A stretch of DNA of 64,000 nt from positions 124,001 through 188,000 of the forward strand of contig NZ_JAAMRE010000001.1 of assembly GCF_013522705.1 (NCBI RefSeq). The letters are read 5' to 3'. Under the pieces are notes generated by a model, which was not told the origin of the DNA, did no database searches, and saw only the letters and a program-made list of their open reading frames with translations. Below, one piece after another: positions 54,573 to 63,213 of this stretch (position 1 is its first letter; every line of letters begins with the position of its first letter). The position numbers were made by a program, and so were the translations under genes. This DNA is from Pseudomonas lurida (GTDB lineage: Bacteria; Pseudomonadota; Gammaproteobacteria; Pseudomonadales; Pseudomonadaceae).

Positions 54573-55784
54573 TTACTCCGTGCCGGCCGCGCCTGAAAAC
54601 AGCGGCAAGCTCATCAATGCACAGGTGCCGCGCCCCAGTCGGGAACGCAGTTGCAAGTGTCCCTGATGCGCGCGTGCCACAGCCTTGACCACGGTCAGGC
54701 CCAGGCCGGTCCCGTTGGTCTTGGTGGTAAAAAAGGGTTCTCCCAGGCGCCGCAGCACCTCAGGGTCGATGCCGCTGCCGCTGTCGCTGATGCACAGGCG
54801 CAGCGTGTCTTCGCGACGGTACAGGTGCACCTTGAGCCGCGCGCCGGACGCGCTGGCCTGGGTGGCGTTTTCGATCAGGTTGAGCAGCGCACCTACCAGC
54901 GTGTCGCGATTGCACAGCAGCTCGCCCTGGTGGCTGTCGCACTGCCAGCGCACCTGCGCGTCCTGAATGTGGGGGGCGGCCGCAGCCTGCAGCGCGTGCA
55001 TCAGTTCGGCCGGGGTGATGCGGTCGGTCAGCGGCAATTCGCCGCGAGCAAACACCAGCATGTCGCGGACCTGATGCTCCAGCTCATGCAGGCGCTCCTT
55101 GAGGCGCCCGGCAAAACGCTGGTGGGTGGCGGCCGGCAATTGCTCGTCAGTCAAATGACTGGCGTAGATCAATGCCGCCGACAATGGCGTGCGGATCTGG
55201 TGCGCCAAAGAAGCGACCATGCGCCCCAGGGACGACAATCGCTCATGGCGTGCCAACTGGTCCTGCAGGTGACGGGTTTCAGTCAGGTCGTTGAGCAGCA
55301 CCAATTGGCCAGGTTCGGCGTCGAGGGAACGGGTGGAAATCGACAGGCGCCGCCCGTCCTTGAGGGACACTTCATGGCCGTCATCCTCACGCGGGGCGAA
55401 GCAACGGGTGATGACGTGACGCCACAGCTCGCCTTCCAGCGGCAGGCCCAACAGGTCGCAGGCGGCCGGATTGGCTTCGCGTACGCGGCCCTGATCGTCG
55501 ATCACGATCACGCCGCCAGGGAGCAAATCGAGCAGGTTTTGCAGACGGTTGGCCAAGCGCTCTTTCTCAGCCAGTTCCTGCATGCGCTGGGCACTGACTA
55601 CCGCCAGCTCGCCTTTGAGCTCGCAAACGCGCGCTTCAAGCAGGCTGTAGGAGTCGCTCAGTTGGCTGGACATCTGGCTGAACTGCGAGAACGCCTGTTC
55701 AAGACCCTGCCGGGCAAGCGGCTCTGCGGATGGAACAAGCCCCTGGATGGCAGGGGCTGAGGCTAATTGGGCGGCGTGGGGCAT
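54573..55784 (-). CDS. fleS: Flagellar sensor kinase FleS
   Basis: FleS is the cytosolic kinase partner of FleR. The 403 residues have an N-terminal coiled region, a PAS domain (about 82-180; LLDLLPGGVIVIDDQGRVRE), HisKA (SSLGRMVASLAHQIRTPLSA, phospho-His in AHQIRTP) and HATPase (ALLNLIENATQASA, ISDSGSGIDPEVL, TNGTGLGLTVVKAV). No membrane segment is present. An RpoN promoter is upstream. Confidence 0.95.
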   Translation of the reverse strand: MPHAAQLASAPAIQGLVPSAEPLARQGLEQAFSQFSQMSSQLSDSYSLLEARVCELKGELAVVSAQRMQELAEKERLANRLQNLLDLLPGGVIVIDDQGRVREANPAACDLLGLPLEGELWRHVITRCFAPREDDGHEVSLKDGRRLSISTRSLDAEPGQLVLLNDLTETRHLQDQLARHERLSSLGRMVASLAHQIRTPLSAALIYASHLTDEQLPAATHQRFAGRLKERLHELEHQVRDMLVFARGELPLTDRITPAELMHALQAAAAPHIQDAQVRWQCDSHQGELLCNRDTLVGALLNLIENATQASASGARLKVHLYRREDTLRLCISDSGSGIDPEVLRRLGEPFFTTKTNGTGLGLTVVKAVARAHQGHLQLRSRLGRGTCALMSLPLFSGAAGTE

Positions 55785-55837
55785 GATGCTCTCTCGCTTG
55801 GCTGACCGTCAGTTAAACGGAACGTTGCGAGGGCTGT

Positions 55838-55853
55838 AGCAATACCCGTGCCT
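55838..55853 (-). promoter_or_regulatory. RpoN promoter of fleSR
   Basis: The minus strand reads AGGCACGGGTATTGCT, one base from the TGGCAC-N5-TTGCW consensus. FleQ is known to activate fleSR with RpoN. A small hairpin, GCCTA-T6-TAGGC, overlaps its -24 end. Confidence 0.87.
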
Positions 55854-55894
55854 AAAAAAATAGGCTTAGTTTTCAGTCAGTTGAAAAACAGGCG

Positions 55895-57370
55895 TCAATC
55901 ATCCGCCTGTTCGTCTCCTTCCCGTCGGCTCATGCCGTACTTGCGCATCTTCTCCACCAGGGTGGTGCGACGGATGCGCAGGCGTTCGGCGGCACGGGCG
56001 ACGATGCCACCGGCATCATCCAGGGCCTGCTGGATCAGGCCTTGTTCCAGGTTGCCGAGGTAGTCCTTCAGGTCCAGGCCTTCCGGCGGCAGCATGGCGG
56101 TGGAACCGAAGTCCGGGGTGTGGCCGTTGATGGCGACCCGTTCTTCCATGTCACTGCGCAGGCTGTCGACCAGCTGCTCGTCTTCGTCGTCGACGTAGCG
56201 GAATTTCTTCGGCAGCTCGACCACGCCGATCACACCGTAGGGATGCATGATCGCCATGCGCTCTACCAGGTTGGCCAGTTCTCGCACGTTGCCCGGCCAG
56301 CCGTGACGGCACAGGGACATGATCGCGGCGGAGTTGAAGCGAATCGAGCCACGCTTTTCATGCTCCATCCGCGAGATGAGTTCATTCATCAGCAGCGGGA
56401 TGTCTTCCACGCGCTCACGCAGCGGGGCCATCTCGATGGGGAATACATTGAGGCGGTAGTACAAGTCCTCACGAAAGCTGCCGATCTCGATCATGCTTTC
56501 GAGGTTCTTGTGGGTCGCGGCGATGATGCGCACGTCCACGCTCTGGGTCTTGTTGCTGCCGACGCGCTCGAACGTGCGCTCCTGCAAGACGCGCAGCAGC
56601 TTGACCTGCATAGGCAGCGGCATGTCGCCGATTTCGTCGAGGAACAGAGTGCCGCCGTTGGCCAGTTCGAACCGTCCGGCACGGCTGGTGATCGCCCCGG
56701 TGAAGGCGCCCTTCTCGTGGCCGAACAGCTCGCTCTCCAGCAGCTCTGCCGGGATCGCCCCGCAGTTGACCGGCACGAAAGGCCCGTCGCGGCGCTTGGA
56801 GTGGTAATGCAGGTTGCGCGCGACCACTTCCTTGCCGGTGCCCGATTCGCCGAGGATCAGCACGCTGGCGTCGGTGTCGGCCACTTGCTGCATCATCTGG
56901 CGTACATGCTGGATGGCACGGCTGGTGCCGACCAGGCTGCGGAACAGGTTGGGTTCGCGGTGACGACCGCGCTCGCGGGCCTGGTCGTACATCTCGCGAT
57001 AGACCTGGGCACGGTGCAGGGAGTCGAGCAATTTGCTGTAGCTGGGCGGCATTTCCAGGGTGGACAGCACACGGCGGCGCTGGTCTTCCGGCAGGTCCGC
57101 CGAAGAATTTTCACCCATCAGCAACACGGGAAGGAACTCATCCCAGGTCGACAGTGTCTTTAACAAGCCCAAAATAGCGCCAGGAGCGTTTACGGTCCCG
57201 ATCAGCACACAAATGACTTCACGGCTCGACGACAACGAGCTGACCGCCTGCTGCCAGTCGTGGCTGCCGCAGGGCAGATTTTCTTCGCCGAGAAAATTCA
57301 AAATCACCGCTAAATCGCGGCGGCGGACGCTATCGTCATCAATCAGCAGAATTTTGGTTTCACGCCACAT
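55895..57370 (-). CDS. fleQ: Flagellar master regulator FleQ
   Basis: FleQ is the top flagellar activator and a c-di-GMP-responsive regulator of exopolysaccharide genes. The 491 residues have a receiver-like FleQ domain (1-120) with no usable acceptor Asp. The c-di-GMP-linked LFRS motif is at 142-145, Walker A GESGTGKE at 174-181, GAFTGA is intact, and there is a C-terminal Fis-type helix-turn-helix ([20 protein letters not shown]). It is monocistronic, with 169 bp upstream before fliT. Confidence 0.97.
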   Translation of the reverse strand: MWRETKILLIDDDSVRRRDLAVILNFLGEENLPCGSHDWQQAVSSLSSSREVICVLIGTVNAPGAILGLLKTLSTWDEFLPVLLMGENSSADLPEDQRRRVLSTLEMPPSYSKLLDSLHRAQVYREMYDQARERGRHREPNLFRSLVGTSRAIQHVRQMMQQVADTDASVLILGESGTGKEVVARNLHYHSKRRDGPFVPVNCGAIPAELLESELFGHEKGAFTGAITSRAGRFELANGGTLFLDEIGDMPLPMQVKLLRVLQERTFERVGSNKTQSVDVRIIAATHKNLESMIEIGSFREDLYYRLNVFPIEMAPLRERVEDIPLLMNELISRMEHEKRGSIRFNSAAIMSLCRHGWPGNVRELANLVERMAIMHPYGVIGVVELPKKFRYVDDEDEQLVDSLRSDMEERVAINGHTPDFGSTAMLPPEGLDLKDYLGNLEQGLIQQALDDAGGIVARAAERLRIRRTTLVEKMRKYGMSRREGDEQADD

Positions 57371-57539
57371 GCAATAGCAACTTCCCTAGTAAAACTTCCT
57401 GCCCCAGTGTAGGGACAATCGAGACGGCCGTAGGACTTCGTACTCTATAGACGTCTGAACTCTGAAAACAGCACTAGTTAAGTGAAAAAAGCTGGCACGG
57501 TCAAATTTATGACGCGCCGGTCGGATTAACTGCGTCTGT

Positions 57540-57836
57540 TCACCCGAACAGATGGTAGACCTTGGACGCATTCTTCGCCTGGTTGATCTGCGACATCTCC
57601 TCGAAAATCGCCTGGCGCTCGCCCGTCGTTACCGTCAGCAGCTGCTGGTACACCGCCAACAGACTCTCCAGCTTCTCCCGCAGCGCACTTTCATCCACCG
57701 GGGCCTCATTGAGCACTTCGTCGATCACGCTGCGACAGCCCATATCCAGCTCGCCGATGGCTTCCCAGTTACGTTCCGCCAGCGCGCCGATCAAGGCTTC
57801 GCGGGTTTCATCAATGCGTTGCAGTGCGTGGCTCAT
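57540..57836 (-). CDS. fliT: Flagellar export chaperone FliT
   Basis: FliT is the likely chaperone for the cap protein FliD. The 98-residue helical protein (LQRIDETREALIGALAERNW, LREKLESLLAVYQQLLTVTT) lies just after fliS. GAGGAA precedes ATG 57836. FliT sequences diverge strongly, so the name rests on size, helical nature and position after fliD-fliS. Confidence 0.82.
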   Translation of the reverse strand: MSHALQRIDETREALIGALAERNWEAIGELDMGCRSVIDEVLNEAPVDESALREKLESLLAVYQQLLTVTTGERQAIFEEMSQINQAKNASKVYHLFG

Positions 57837-57861
57837 GACGTGTTCCTCAAGACCCGTGGTC

Positions 57862-58266
57862 TTATTGTGCGACGCCCTGCGGCGCCCCGATGGCATCCCA
57901 GCCTTCTTTCACGGTAATCAGCAGTTGCGCGACTTCGTCGATCATGTCGGCATCGTTGTGCAGATTGGCTTCCATGAGGCGGTTGCTCATGTACACATAC
58001 AGGCCTTCCAGGCGCTGGACGTATTCCTTGTTGTCGCTTTTTTCCGCATTCAGGCCATCACGAAGGCCGATAATGATATCGGTGGCCTTGCCCAGCATCA
58101 GACCCTTCTGAGCAATATCACCGCGCGCCAGGGCGCCCTTGGCTTGTGCCATACGGTCCAGGCCGCCTTCAAGCAGCATCTGTACCAGGCGATGCGGGCT
58201 GGCTTCGGAGATCTGGGCGTGGGAATTGACCTTCTGATATTGGCGAAGGGCTCTCATGGGATTCAT
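57862..58266 (-). CDS. fliS: Flagellin export chaperone FliS
   Basis: FliS keeps flagellin unpolymerised before export. The 134 residues contain MRALRQYQKVNSHAQISEAS, PHRLVQMLLEGGLDRMAQAK and LEGLYVYMSNRLMEANLHND, the FliS signature. GAGG precedes ATG 58266. It lies 140 bp after fliD, beyond a hairpin. Confidence 0.96.
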   Translation of the reverse strand: MNPMRALRQYQKVNSHAQISEASPHRLVQMLLEGGLDRMAQAKGALARGDIAQKGLMLGKATDIIIGLRDGLNAEKSDNKEYVQRLEGLYVYMSNRLMEANLHNDADMIDEVAQLLITVKEGWDAIGAPQGVAQ

Positions 58267-58363
58267 GTTTCTACCTCGTGACAAGCAACAGCGAGAAGGA
58301 TTTCACTAACTAATATGTCGACTGGGTTGCAGGAAACTTTAACCCGTCGGCGGCTTGAAGAAC

Positions 58364-58395
58364 AAAGCCCAGGTCAATGAACCTGGGCTTTTTTT
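58364..58395. terminator. Hairpin after fliD
   Basis: AAAGCCCAGGT and ACCTGGGCTTT form a strong stem (58364-58374 with 58381-58391). The T-run is best on the plus strand; on the minus strand GTTCTTC follows. It probably reduces transcription from fliD into fliS. Confidence 0.7.
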
Positions 58396-58406
58396 CGACC
58401 ATTCAA

Positions 58407-59807
58407 TCAGTTATCGCTTTTTGAATTACTGATCGCATTGAGCGTGCCGAGAATGCTGTTGCTCTGCTGCCGCAGCTGCGCCACCAAGGTGTCCATGGCG
58501 GTGTACTTACGAGTCAGCGCATCCTGCATGGTGGTTATGCGCTCATCCAGGCTGATCTGGTCTTTGTTCAGGTCTTTGAGGCTCTCGGACAACGACGCGG
58601 TGCGCGTGGCCAGGATGCCAGTGGACGCCTTCGCGTAGGGCTCGGTCGCCGCCTTCATGCGCGCCAGCAGGCCTGACTTGCCACTGAAGATGCTGTTGAT
58701 ATCCGCCGGATTGCTCAGCACCGCCTTGTCCCATTGCTTGGCGTCGATGCTCAGTGCACCGGTGTCCTGATCGGTACTCACACCGAACTGCGCCAGGGAC
58801 TTCAAGGTGCCGTTGCCGGACAACATATTGAACTCGTTGCGGATCGCCGATTGCAGGGTGCGCATGGTCGAGTCGCCGGTCAGCGTTGCCGCGACTGAGT
58901 TACCGGCGGCATCCTTGGTCACTTTGGTCTCAGCGTTCATGGCCTTGAGCAGAGCGTTGTAGGTGTCGACAAACCCCTTGACCCCGGACTTCAGTGCGGT
59001 AGTGCTGGTGCTTACCGAGATGGTCAGGGCATTGCGAGCCGTGGATGTCGTGTCGGAGGGTGTGGTTAAAGGCGACACAGTCAGCAGCTTGATACTCACG
59101 CCACTCACGGCATCAGTGATGCTGTTGGACTTGGATTCCGCCGCAATGCCGTCGATGGTGTATTTGGCGTTCTGCGGCACGTCGACCACTTTGTAGCCCG
59201 TGTCGATCCCGGAGTTGCCCGACATGGTCAGGTCAGACCCTACCCCGCCGTTGGTGGACGTCAGGATCATCCGCGAACCGTTGGAGTCGGTGAGAATGTT
59301 GGCACTCAGACCGGCAGTGCCGAACTGCGAGTTGATCGAATCGCGCACCTGTTGCAAGGTCGCACCGGCCGGCACACTCAGGTCGAAGTTCTTGCCTGAC
59401 TGGCTGATGGTCAGCGTCGTCGCTTTGCCCGTGCTGTTGACGACCGTGGATTGACCACCGGCAAAACTGGTGGTCGACAGCTTCGAGGGTTTTGCGAGCT
59501 GGTTGACGACCAGCGAGAAACTGCCGTTGGCCGCGCCCTGGTTGGCCGTCATAGTGGCGACTTTTTCGTCCGAGGACGTGCCGGTCAAACCACTGAAGCT
59601 GTTATCGGTCGCCATGCTGTCCAGCGCGCCGCGGAACGCATCCAGCGCGGCCTGGATCTTGCCGATCGACGACAGCTGGGTCGTTGCCTTTTGCGACTGT
59701 GCGTTGATCTGCGCCTGCTTCGGCGCGCGTTCGGCATCCACCAGGGATTTCACAATTGCCTGGGTGTCGAAACCAGACCCCACGCCAGTAATCGTTGTAC
59801 CCGCCAT
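58407..59807 (-). CDS. fliD: Flagellar filament cap protein FliD
   Basis: FliD caps the filament and folds flagellin at the tip. The 466 residues start MAGTTITGVGSGFDTQAIVK, have the central ring domains, and end with coiled-coil DERITTMQDALTRKYTAMDT followed by LVAQLRQQSNSILGTLNAIS. Two adjacent ATGs exist (59810, 59807); AGGAG is better spaced for the second. A weak RpoN-like site upstream was rejected. It follows flaG by 81 bp. Confidence 0.95.
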   Translation of the reverse strand: MAGTTITGVGSGFDTQAIVKSLVDAERAPKQAQINAQSQKATTQLSSIGKIQAALDAFRGALDSMATDNSFSGLTGTSSDEKVATMTANQGAANGSFSLVVNQLAKPSKLSTTSFAGGQSTVVNSTGKATTLTISQSGKNFDLSVPAGATLQQVRDSINSQFGTAGLSANILTDSNGSRMILTSTNGGVGSDLTMSGNSGIDTGYKVVDVPQNAKYTIDGIAAESKSNSITDAVSGVSIKLLTVSPLTTPSDTTSTARNALTISVSTSTTALKSGVKGFVDTYNALLKAMNAETKVTKDAAGNSVAATLTGDSTMRTLQSAIRNEFNMLSGNGTLKSLAQFGVSTDQDTGALSIDAKQWDKAVLSNPADINSIFSGKSGLLARMKAATEPYAKASTGILATRTASLSESLKDLNKDQISLDERITTMQDALTRKYTAMDTLVAQLRQQSNSILGTLNAISNSKSDN

Positions 59808-59888
59808 CATCTTTCTCCTAGTCCGGTGGCTGCCGTTATCTTGACGAATTACGCATCAGACAGTAGCAGCAACAAGTTTCATGCCAGC

Positions 59889-60239
59889 TCAAGCCTTGTC
59901 GTCAAACAGCACATGACTGGCGCTGGACAAGCTCTGCGCCAATTTCAAGGCCGTTTCCGATGGGATCTGGCGGATCACTTCACCGGTGTCGGTGGCAATG
60001 ACCTTGACCACGACCCTGTGAGTGGAATCATCAATGGAAAAATCCAGATTGCGCTGGGCCGCTTGTACGAATTCTTTAATGTCGGTGACCGCTTTTTCCA
60101 GATCGCCAGGTTTGGCCTTATCCGGGGTTGGTGCAGTCGCTTCAACCTTGCTTTTGTCTTTATCCACAACCACAGGTGCCACAGCGCCTTGAGGGGCGAG
60201 CGACGGATAAGACAAGTTCAAATTTACGTTCATGTCCAT
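59889..60239 (-). CDS. flaG: Flagellar protein FlaG
   Basis: FlaG affects filament length. The 116 residues have a variable N-terminal half and the conserved C-terminal domain LDFSIDDSTHRVVVKVIATD followed by TGEVIRQIPSE. ATG 60239 has AGGAG seven bases upstream; that ribosome site lies in the loop of a small hairpin. No separate promoter was found, so read-through from fliC is likely. Confidence 0.93.
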   Translation of the reverse strand: MDMNVNLNLSYPSLAPQGAVAPVVVDKDKSKVEATAPTPDKAKPGDLEKAVTDIKEFVQAAQRNLDFSIDDSTHRVVVKVIATDTGEVIRQIPSETALKLAQSLSSASHVLFDDKA

Positions 60240-60263
60240 GCCCAATCTCCTCTGATTGGAAAA

Positions 60264-60293
60264 GACGAAAGGGCACGTAAACGCGCCCTTCCG
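60264..60293 (-). terminator. Terminator after fliC
   Basis: On the minus strand AAGGGCGCG and CGTGCCCTT pair around TTTA, followed by TTCGTCTTTTCC. It lies 20-50 bp after the fliC stop and would give partial termination before flaG. Confidence 0.7.
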
Positions 60294-60313
60294 TCAGCTA
60301 CCAAGCGCTTGAA

Positions 60314-61729
60314 TTACTGAAGCAGCTTCAGTACAGCGGATGGCAGTTGGTTAGCCTGCGACAGGATCGCGGTCGAAGCCGACTGCAAGGTTTGCTGCTT
60401 GGTCAGTTCAGCGGCTTCGGAAGCGAAGTCGACGTCCTGAACAGTACTACGGGCAGCAGTGGTGTTTTTCTGGATGTTGGTCAGGTTATCCACAGTGCTG
60501 GTCAGACGGTTCTGAACAGCACCCAGACCCGAACGGGCGCTGGAGATGGAAGCGATAGCCTGGTCGATCACGGACACAGCGTTCTGTGCCTTGGTGGCGT
60601 CGGTCACGTCGGTTTGCGAAACAGACGTCTTGGCCGAAGCAGCCGAAGTAGCGGCACCGAACACACCGGTCACACCAGCGCCTTCCAGCGAGTAGCCCTT
60701 GGAGGAGTCCAGGTTTACAGCACCGGTAGCGATGATGCCGTCAGCCAGGGCGGTAGCAGTGCCGTAGGTACCGGAACCGTCTTTGGTGGCGACAGTGATG
60801 CTGCCGGCAGCGGTCGAAGCGCTGAAGGCCAGGTTTTCACCGGTATCGGATTTAACCGACAGAGTGCCTTTGGATTCATCGTAGTTAACGCTGATACCCA
60901 GTTTGGCGGAGTTGGACTTCAACTGGTCAGCCAGGCTGGCGGTATCGGTCACACCGACGAAGGTGGTGGCTTGGCCGCCAACAGTCATGGTGAACGAAGC
61001 CGGAGCGGTAGCAGCAGCAGCGCCGACCACGAACTGAGCTTCTGTGCTGGCGGTAGCACTCAGGCCACCGATGGCGCCGTTCAGTTGGGCAGCGATGGTT
61101 TTGGCCGAAGCAGCAGCCGCTACGGTGACGCTGTTAGTCTGGCCGTTACCGGTTACAGCGATTGCGCCGCCGACAACACCGGCACCAGGGGTGATGCCAA
61201 TGCTCTTGACTTGCTGCGAACCAATGTTGTTGGCCGCAACGTTGTCCAGGCTGACGTTGATGGTTTCGTTAGCGTTGGCGCCAACCTGGATGGCTTTGGT
61301 ACCGTACGAACCGTCCAGCAGTTTCTGGCCACCGAAAGTGGTGGTTTGCGAGATACGGGTCAGTTCCGAAGTCAGAGCCTGGTATTCGTCGTTGTTCGAC
61401 TTACGGTCGTCGGTGCTCAGGGAGCCGGTAGCCGAGGACAGAGCCAGGGTACGCATTTTTTGCAGAATGTCGGTCGAAGCCTGCATTGCGCCTTCAGCGG
61501 TCTGCGCGATGGAGATACCATCGTTGGCGTTCTTCACTGCTTGACCCAGGCCGTTGATCTGGCTGGTCATACGGGTAGCGATACCCAGGCCGGCAGCGTC
61601 GTCTTTAGCGCTGTTGATACGCAGGCCCGAAGACAGGCGCTGCATGGAAGTGGCCAGGGCGGTGCCAGCTTTGTTCAGGTTGCCCTGAGTGGAGACGGAA
61701 GCAATGTTGGTGTTTACTGTTAAAGCCAT
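60314..61729 (-). CDS. fliC: Flagellin FliC
   Basis: FliC is the filament subunit. The 471 residues have conserved N-terminal (1-140; [20 protein letters not shown]) and C-terminal (about 385-471; [20 protein letters not shown], ending [15 protein letters not shown]) D0/D1 domains around a variable Ala/Thr/Ser-rich D2/D3 surface. GAGGA precedes the ATG. A sigma28 promoter lies about 80-107 bp upstream. The immune-epitope region (residues 30-51) differs from the P. aeruginosa flg22 at three sites. Confidence 0.98.
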   Translation of the reverse strand: MALTVNTNIASVSTQGNLNKAGTALATSMQRLSSGLRINSAKDDAAGLGIATRMTSQINGLGQAVKNANDGISIAQTAEGAMQASTDILQKMRTLALSSATGSLSTDDRKSNNDEYQALTSELTRISQTTTFGGQKLLDGSYGTKAIQVGANANETINVSLDNVAANNIGSQQVKSIGITPGAGVVGGAIAVTGNGQTNSVTVAAAASAKTIAAQLNGAIGGLSATASTEAQFVVGAAAATAPASFTMTVGGQATTFVGVTDTASLADQLKSNSAKLGISVNYDESKGTLSVKSDTGENLAFSASTAAGSITVATKDGSGTYGTATALADGIIATGAVNLDSSKGYSLEGAGVTGVFGAATSAASAKTSVSQTDVTDATKAQNAVSVIDQAIASISSARSGLGAVQNRLTSTVDNLTNIQKNTTAARSTVQDVDFASEAAELTKQQTLQSASTAILSQANQLPSAVLKLLQ

Positions 61730-61809
61730 GACGAAATCCTCGTTGGATGGATACTGCGGCTTCCGGCCCTGGCAACTGCCGGGTGTGGCCTAGAGAACCT
61801 ACGTAATAG

Positions 61810-61836
61810 TTATCGTCGTGGTAGCCGGTTGCTTGA
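61810..61836 (-). promoter_or_regulatory. FliA (sigma28) promoter of fliC
   Basis: The minus strand has TCAAGCAA, 11 bases, GACGATAA, against TAAAGTTT-N11-GCCGATAA. The leader is about 70 nt. The remaining gap (61837-62004) holds only the terminator of the next upstream gene and a T-rich tract. Confidence 0.85.
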
Positions 61837-61941
61837 GGGTTTTTTTGATTTTTTTTACTGGCGTGGTGCCACCCCTTGCAATTCAAGGGTTTAGCCCGAG
61901 CCCCAGCGTCGATTTCACGGGCTTTTTTGACGCCAAATAAA

Positions 61942-61973
61942 AAACGCCGATGATTTTTCAATCATCGGCGTTT
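61942..61973 (-). terminator. Terminator after the ketoacyl synthase gene
   Basis: AAACGCCGATGAT and ATCATCGGCGTTT form a perfect 13-bp stem with a 6-base loop. On the minus strand it is followed by TTTATTTGG, so it ends transcription before the fliC promoter. Confidence 0.9.
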
Positions 61974-62004
61974 GCATTTACCAGAGAAGCCGTCTACTGA
62001 AACG

Positions 62005-62934
62005 TCACGGTCGATAGAGAATCGCCGATCCCCACGACAGGCCCACACCGAAACCACTGATCGCCACGCGCTTCCAGGTGGCGTCCATCACGTGCTTTTC
62101 CAGCAGCAACGGAATGCTCGACGACACAGTGTTGCCGGTCTCGACCATGTCCTTGATGAACTTGTCCACCGGTGCGTCTTCGAAACGACGGGCCACCGCG
62201 TCGACAATCGCCGCACTGCCCTGGTGAATGCAGAACGCATCGATGTCATCTGCCTTGAGCTCCGATTCATTGAGCAGCTCGTGCAAATGCGCCGGCACCT
62301 TGAGCAGGGCAAAGTTGAACACCTGCCGACCGTTCATGAAGAACACGCCATCGCTGACCTTCAAGTGCGGCGCGCCGGAACCGTCGGTGCCGAACTTGGA
62401 CTTGCCCAGCTGCCACGAAGCGTCTTCGCCCATCCAGGTCGCGGTGGCGGCATCGCCGAACAGCATGGTGGTGTTGCGATCTTCCGGGTCGACAATCTTC
62501 GAATACGGGTCGGCGGTGATCAACAGGCCGTTTTTCAGGCCGGTGGCTTCCATGAAGCCCTTCATCGCGTAGATGCCGTAGACGTAACCGGAGCAGCCCA
62601 GGGAAATATCGAACGCGGCGACGTGGGTCGGCAGGCCCAGTTTGTCCTGGACGATAGCGGCGGTATGGGGCAAGCCCTCCTCGTCGCCGTTCTGGGTCAC
62701 GACGATCAGCGCGTCAATCGACTCGCGCTTGAGATCCGGGTTGTTGGCAAACAAGGCGTTGACCGCTTCGACACACAGATCGGAGGTTTCCTGCGCGGCT
62801 TCCTTGCGCGGCAGGAACGCCGAACCGATCTTGCCAATGATGAACTCTTCATCCTTGGCGAATTTGGCACCCTGGGCGTAGTTATCGATACCGTCCGCCG
62901 GCACGTAACTGGCGATGCTTTTTATGCCAATCAT
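62005..62934 (-). CDS. 3-oxoacyl-ACP synthase III-like protein of the flagellin region
   Basis: This 309-residue thiolase-fold enzyme is related to FabH, which condenses an acyl-CoA with malonyl-ACP. The catalytic triad is intact: Cys114 (SLGCSGYVYG), His237 (FCIHQGS) and Asn268 (ETGNTVSSSIP). It sits between flgL and fliC. In P. syringae a similar gene lies in the flagellin glycosylation island beside two glycosyltransferases. By analogy it may make an acyl group for the glycan on FliC. No glycosyltransferase is present between fliC and flgL here. A housekeeping FabH role is less likely given the context. Confidence 0.88.
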   Translation of the reverse strand: MIGIKSIASYVPADGIDNYAQGAKFAKDEEFIIGKIGSAFLPRKEAAQETSDLCVEAVNALFANNPDLKRESIDALIVVTQNGDEEGLPHTAAIVQDKLGLPTHVAAFDISLGCSGYVYGIYAMKGFMEATGLKNGLLITADPYSKIVDPEDRNTTMLFGDAATATWMGEDASWQLGKSKFGTDGSGAPHLKVSDGVFFMNGRQVFNFALLKVPAHLHELLNESELKADDIDAFCIHQGSAAIVDAVARRFEDAPVDKFIKDMVETGNTVSSSIPLLLEKHVMDATWKRVAISGFGVGLSWGSAILYRP

Positions 62935-63162
62935 TGTGGCTTCCCAATACTAAATAGCTGGAGAACACCCCAAGGCCGACGCCTGGGGTGCTGACAATAA
63001 AGGGGGTAACCCCATAAAAATCTCGCTGAAAGCCGCCCCGCAAGGACTCTGTGACGACTTATCCTTTTCACACGATACAGTGAAGATGCGCTTTATGACT
63101 CACAGGTCACTCAATTTTCTGCGGTTTATGCAAAACCTTTAAACAATTGAGCCGCGAAAACG

Positions 63163-63198
63163 ACTGCGGCCCAACCTGTTTCCAGGCTGGGCCGCGGC
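63163..63198 (-). terminator. Terminator after flgL
   Basis: GCGGCCCA and TGGGCCGC pair, extended by an inner CCTG/CAGG stem, followed on the minus strand by AGTCGTTTTC. The rest of 62935-63162 has a second hairpin (62966-62991, CACCCCA/TGGGGTG) and no gene. Confidence 0.8.
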
Positions 63199-63213
63199 GT
63201 TCACGCGCTGAAA

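Noticed and set aside
59871..59886. RpoN-like site before fliD (TGGCAT-N5-TTGTT)
   Set aside because: The essential GC at -12 is GT, which normally abolishes sigma54 promoters.
61887..61926. Plus-strand terminator-like stem (AGCCCG/CGGGCT plus T-run) before fliC
   Set aside because: There is no plus-strand gene upstream for it to end, the loop is long, and the stem has only six pairs.
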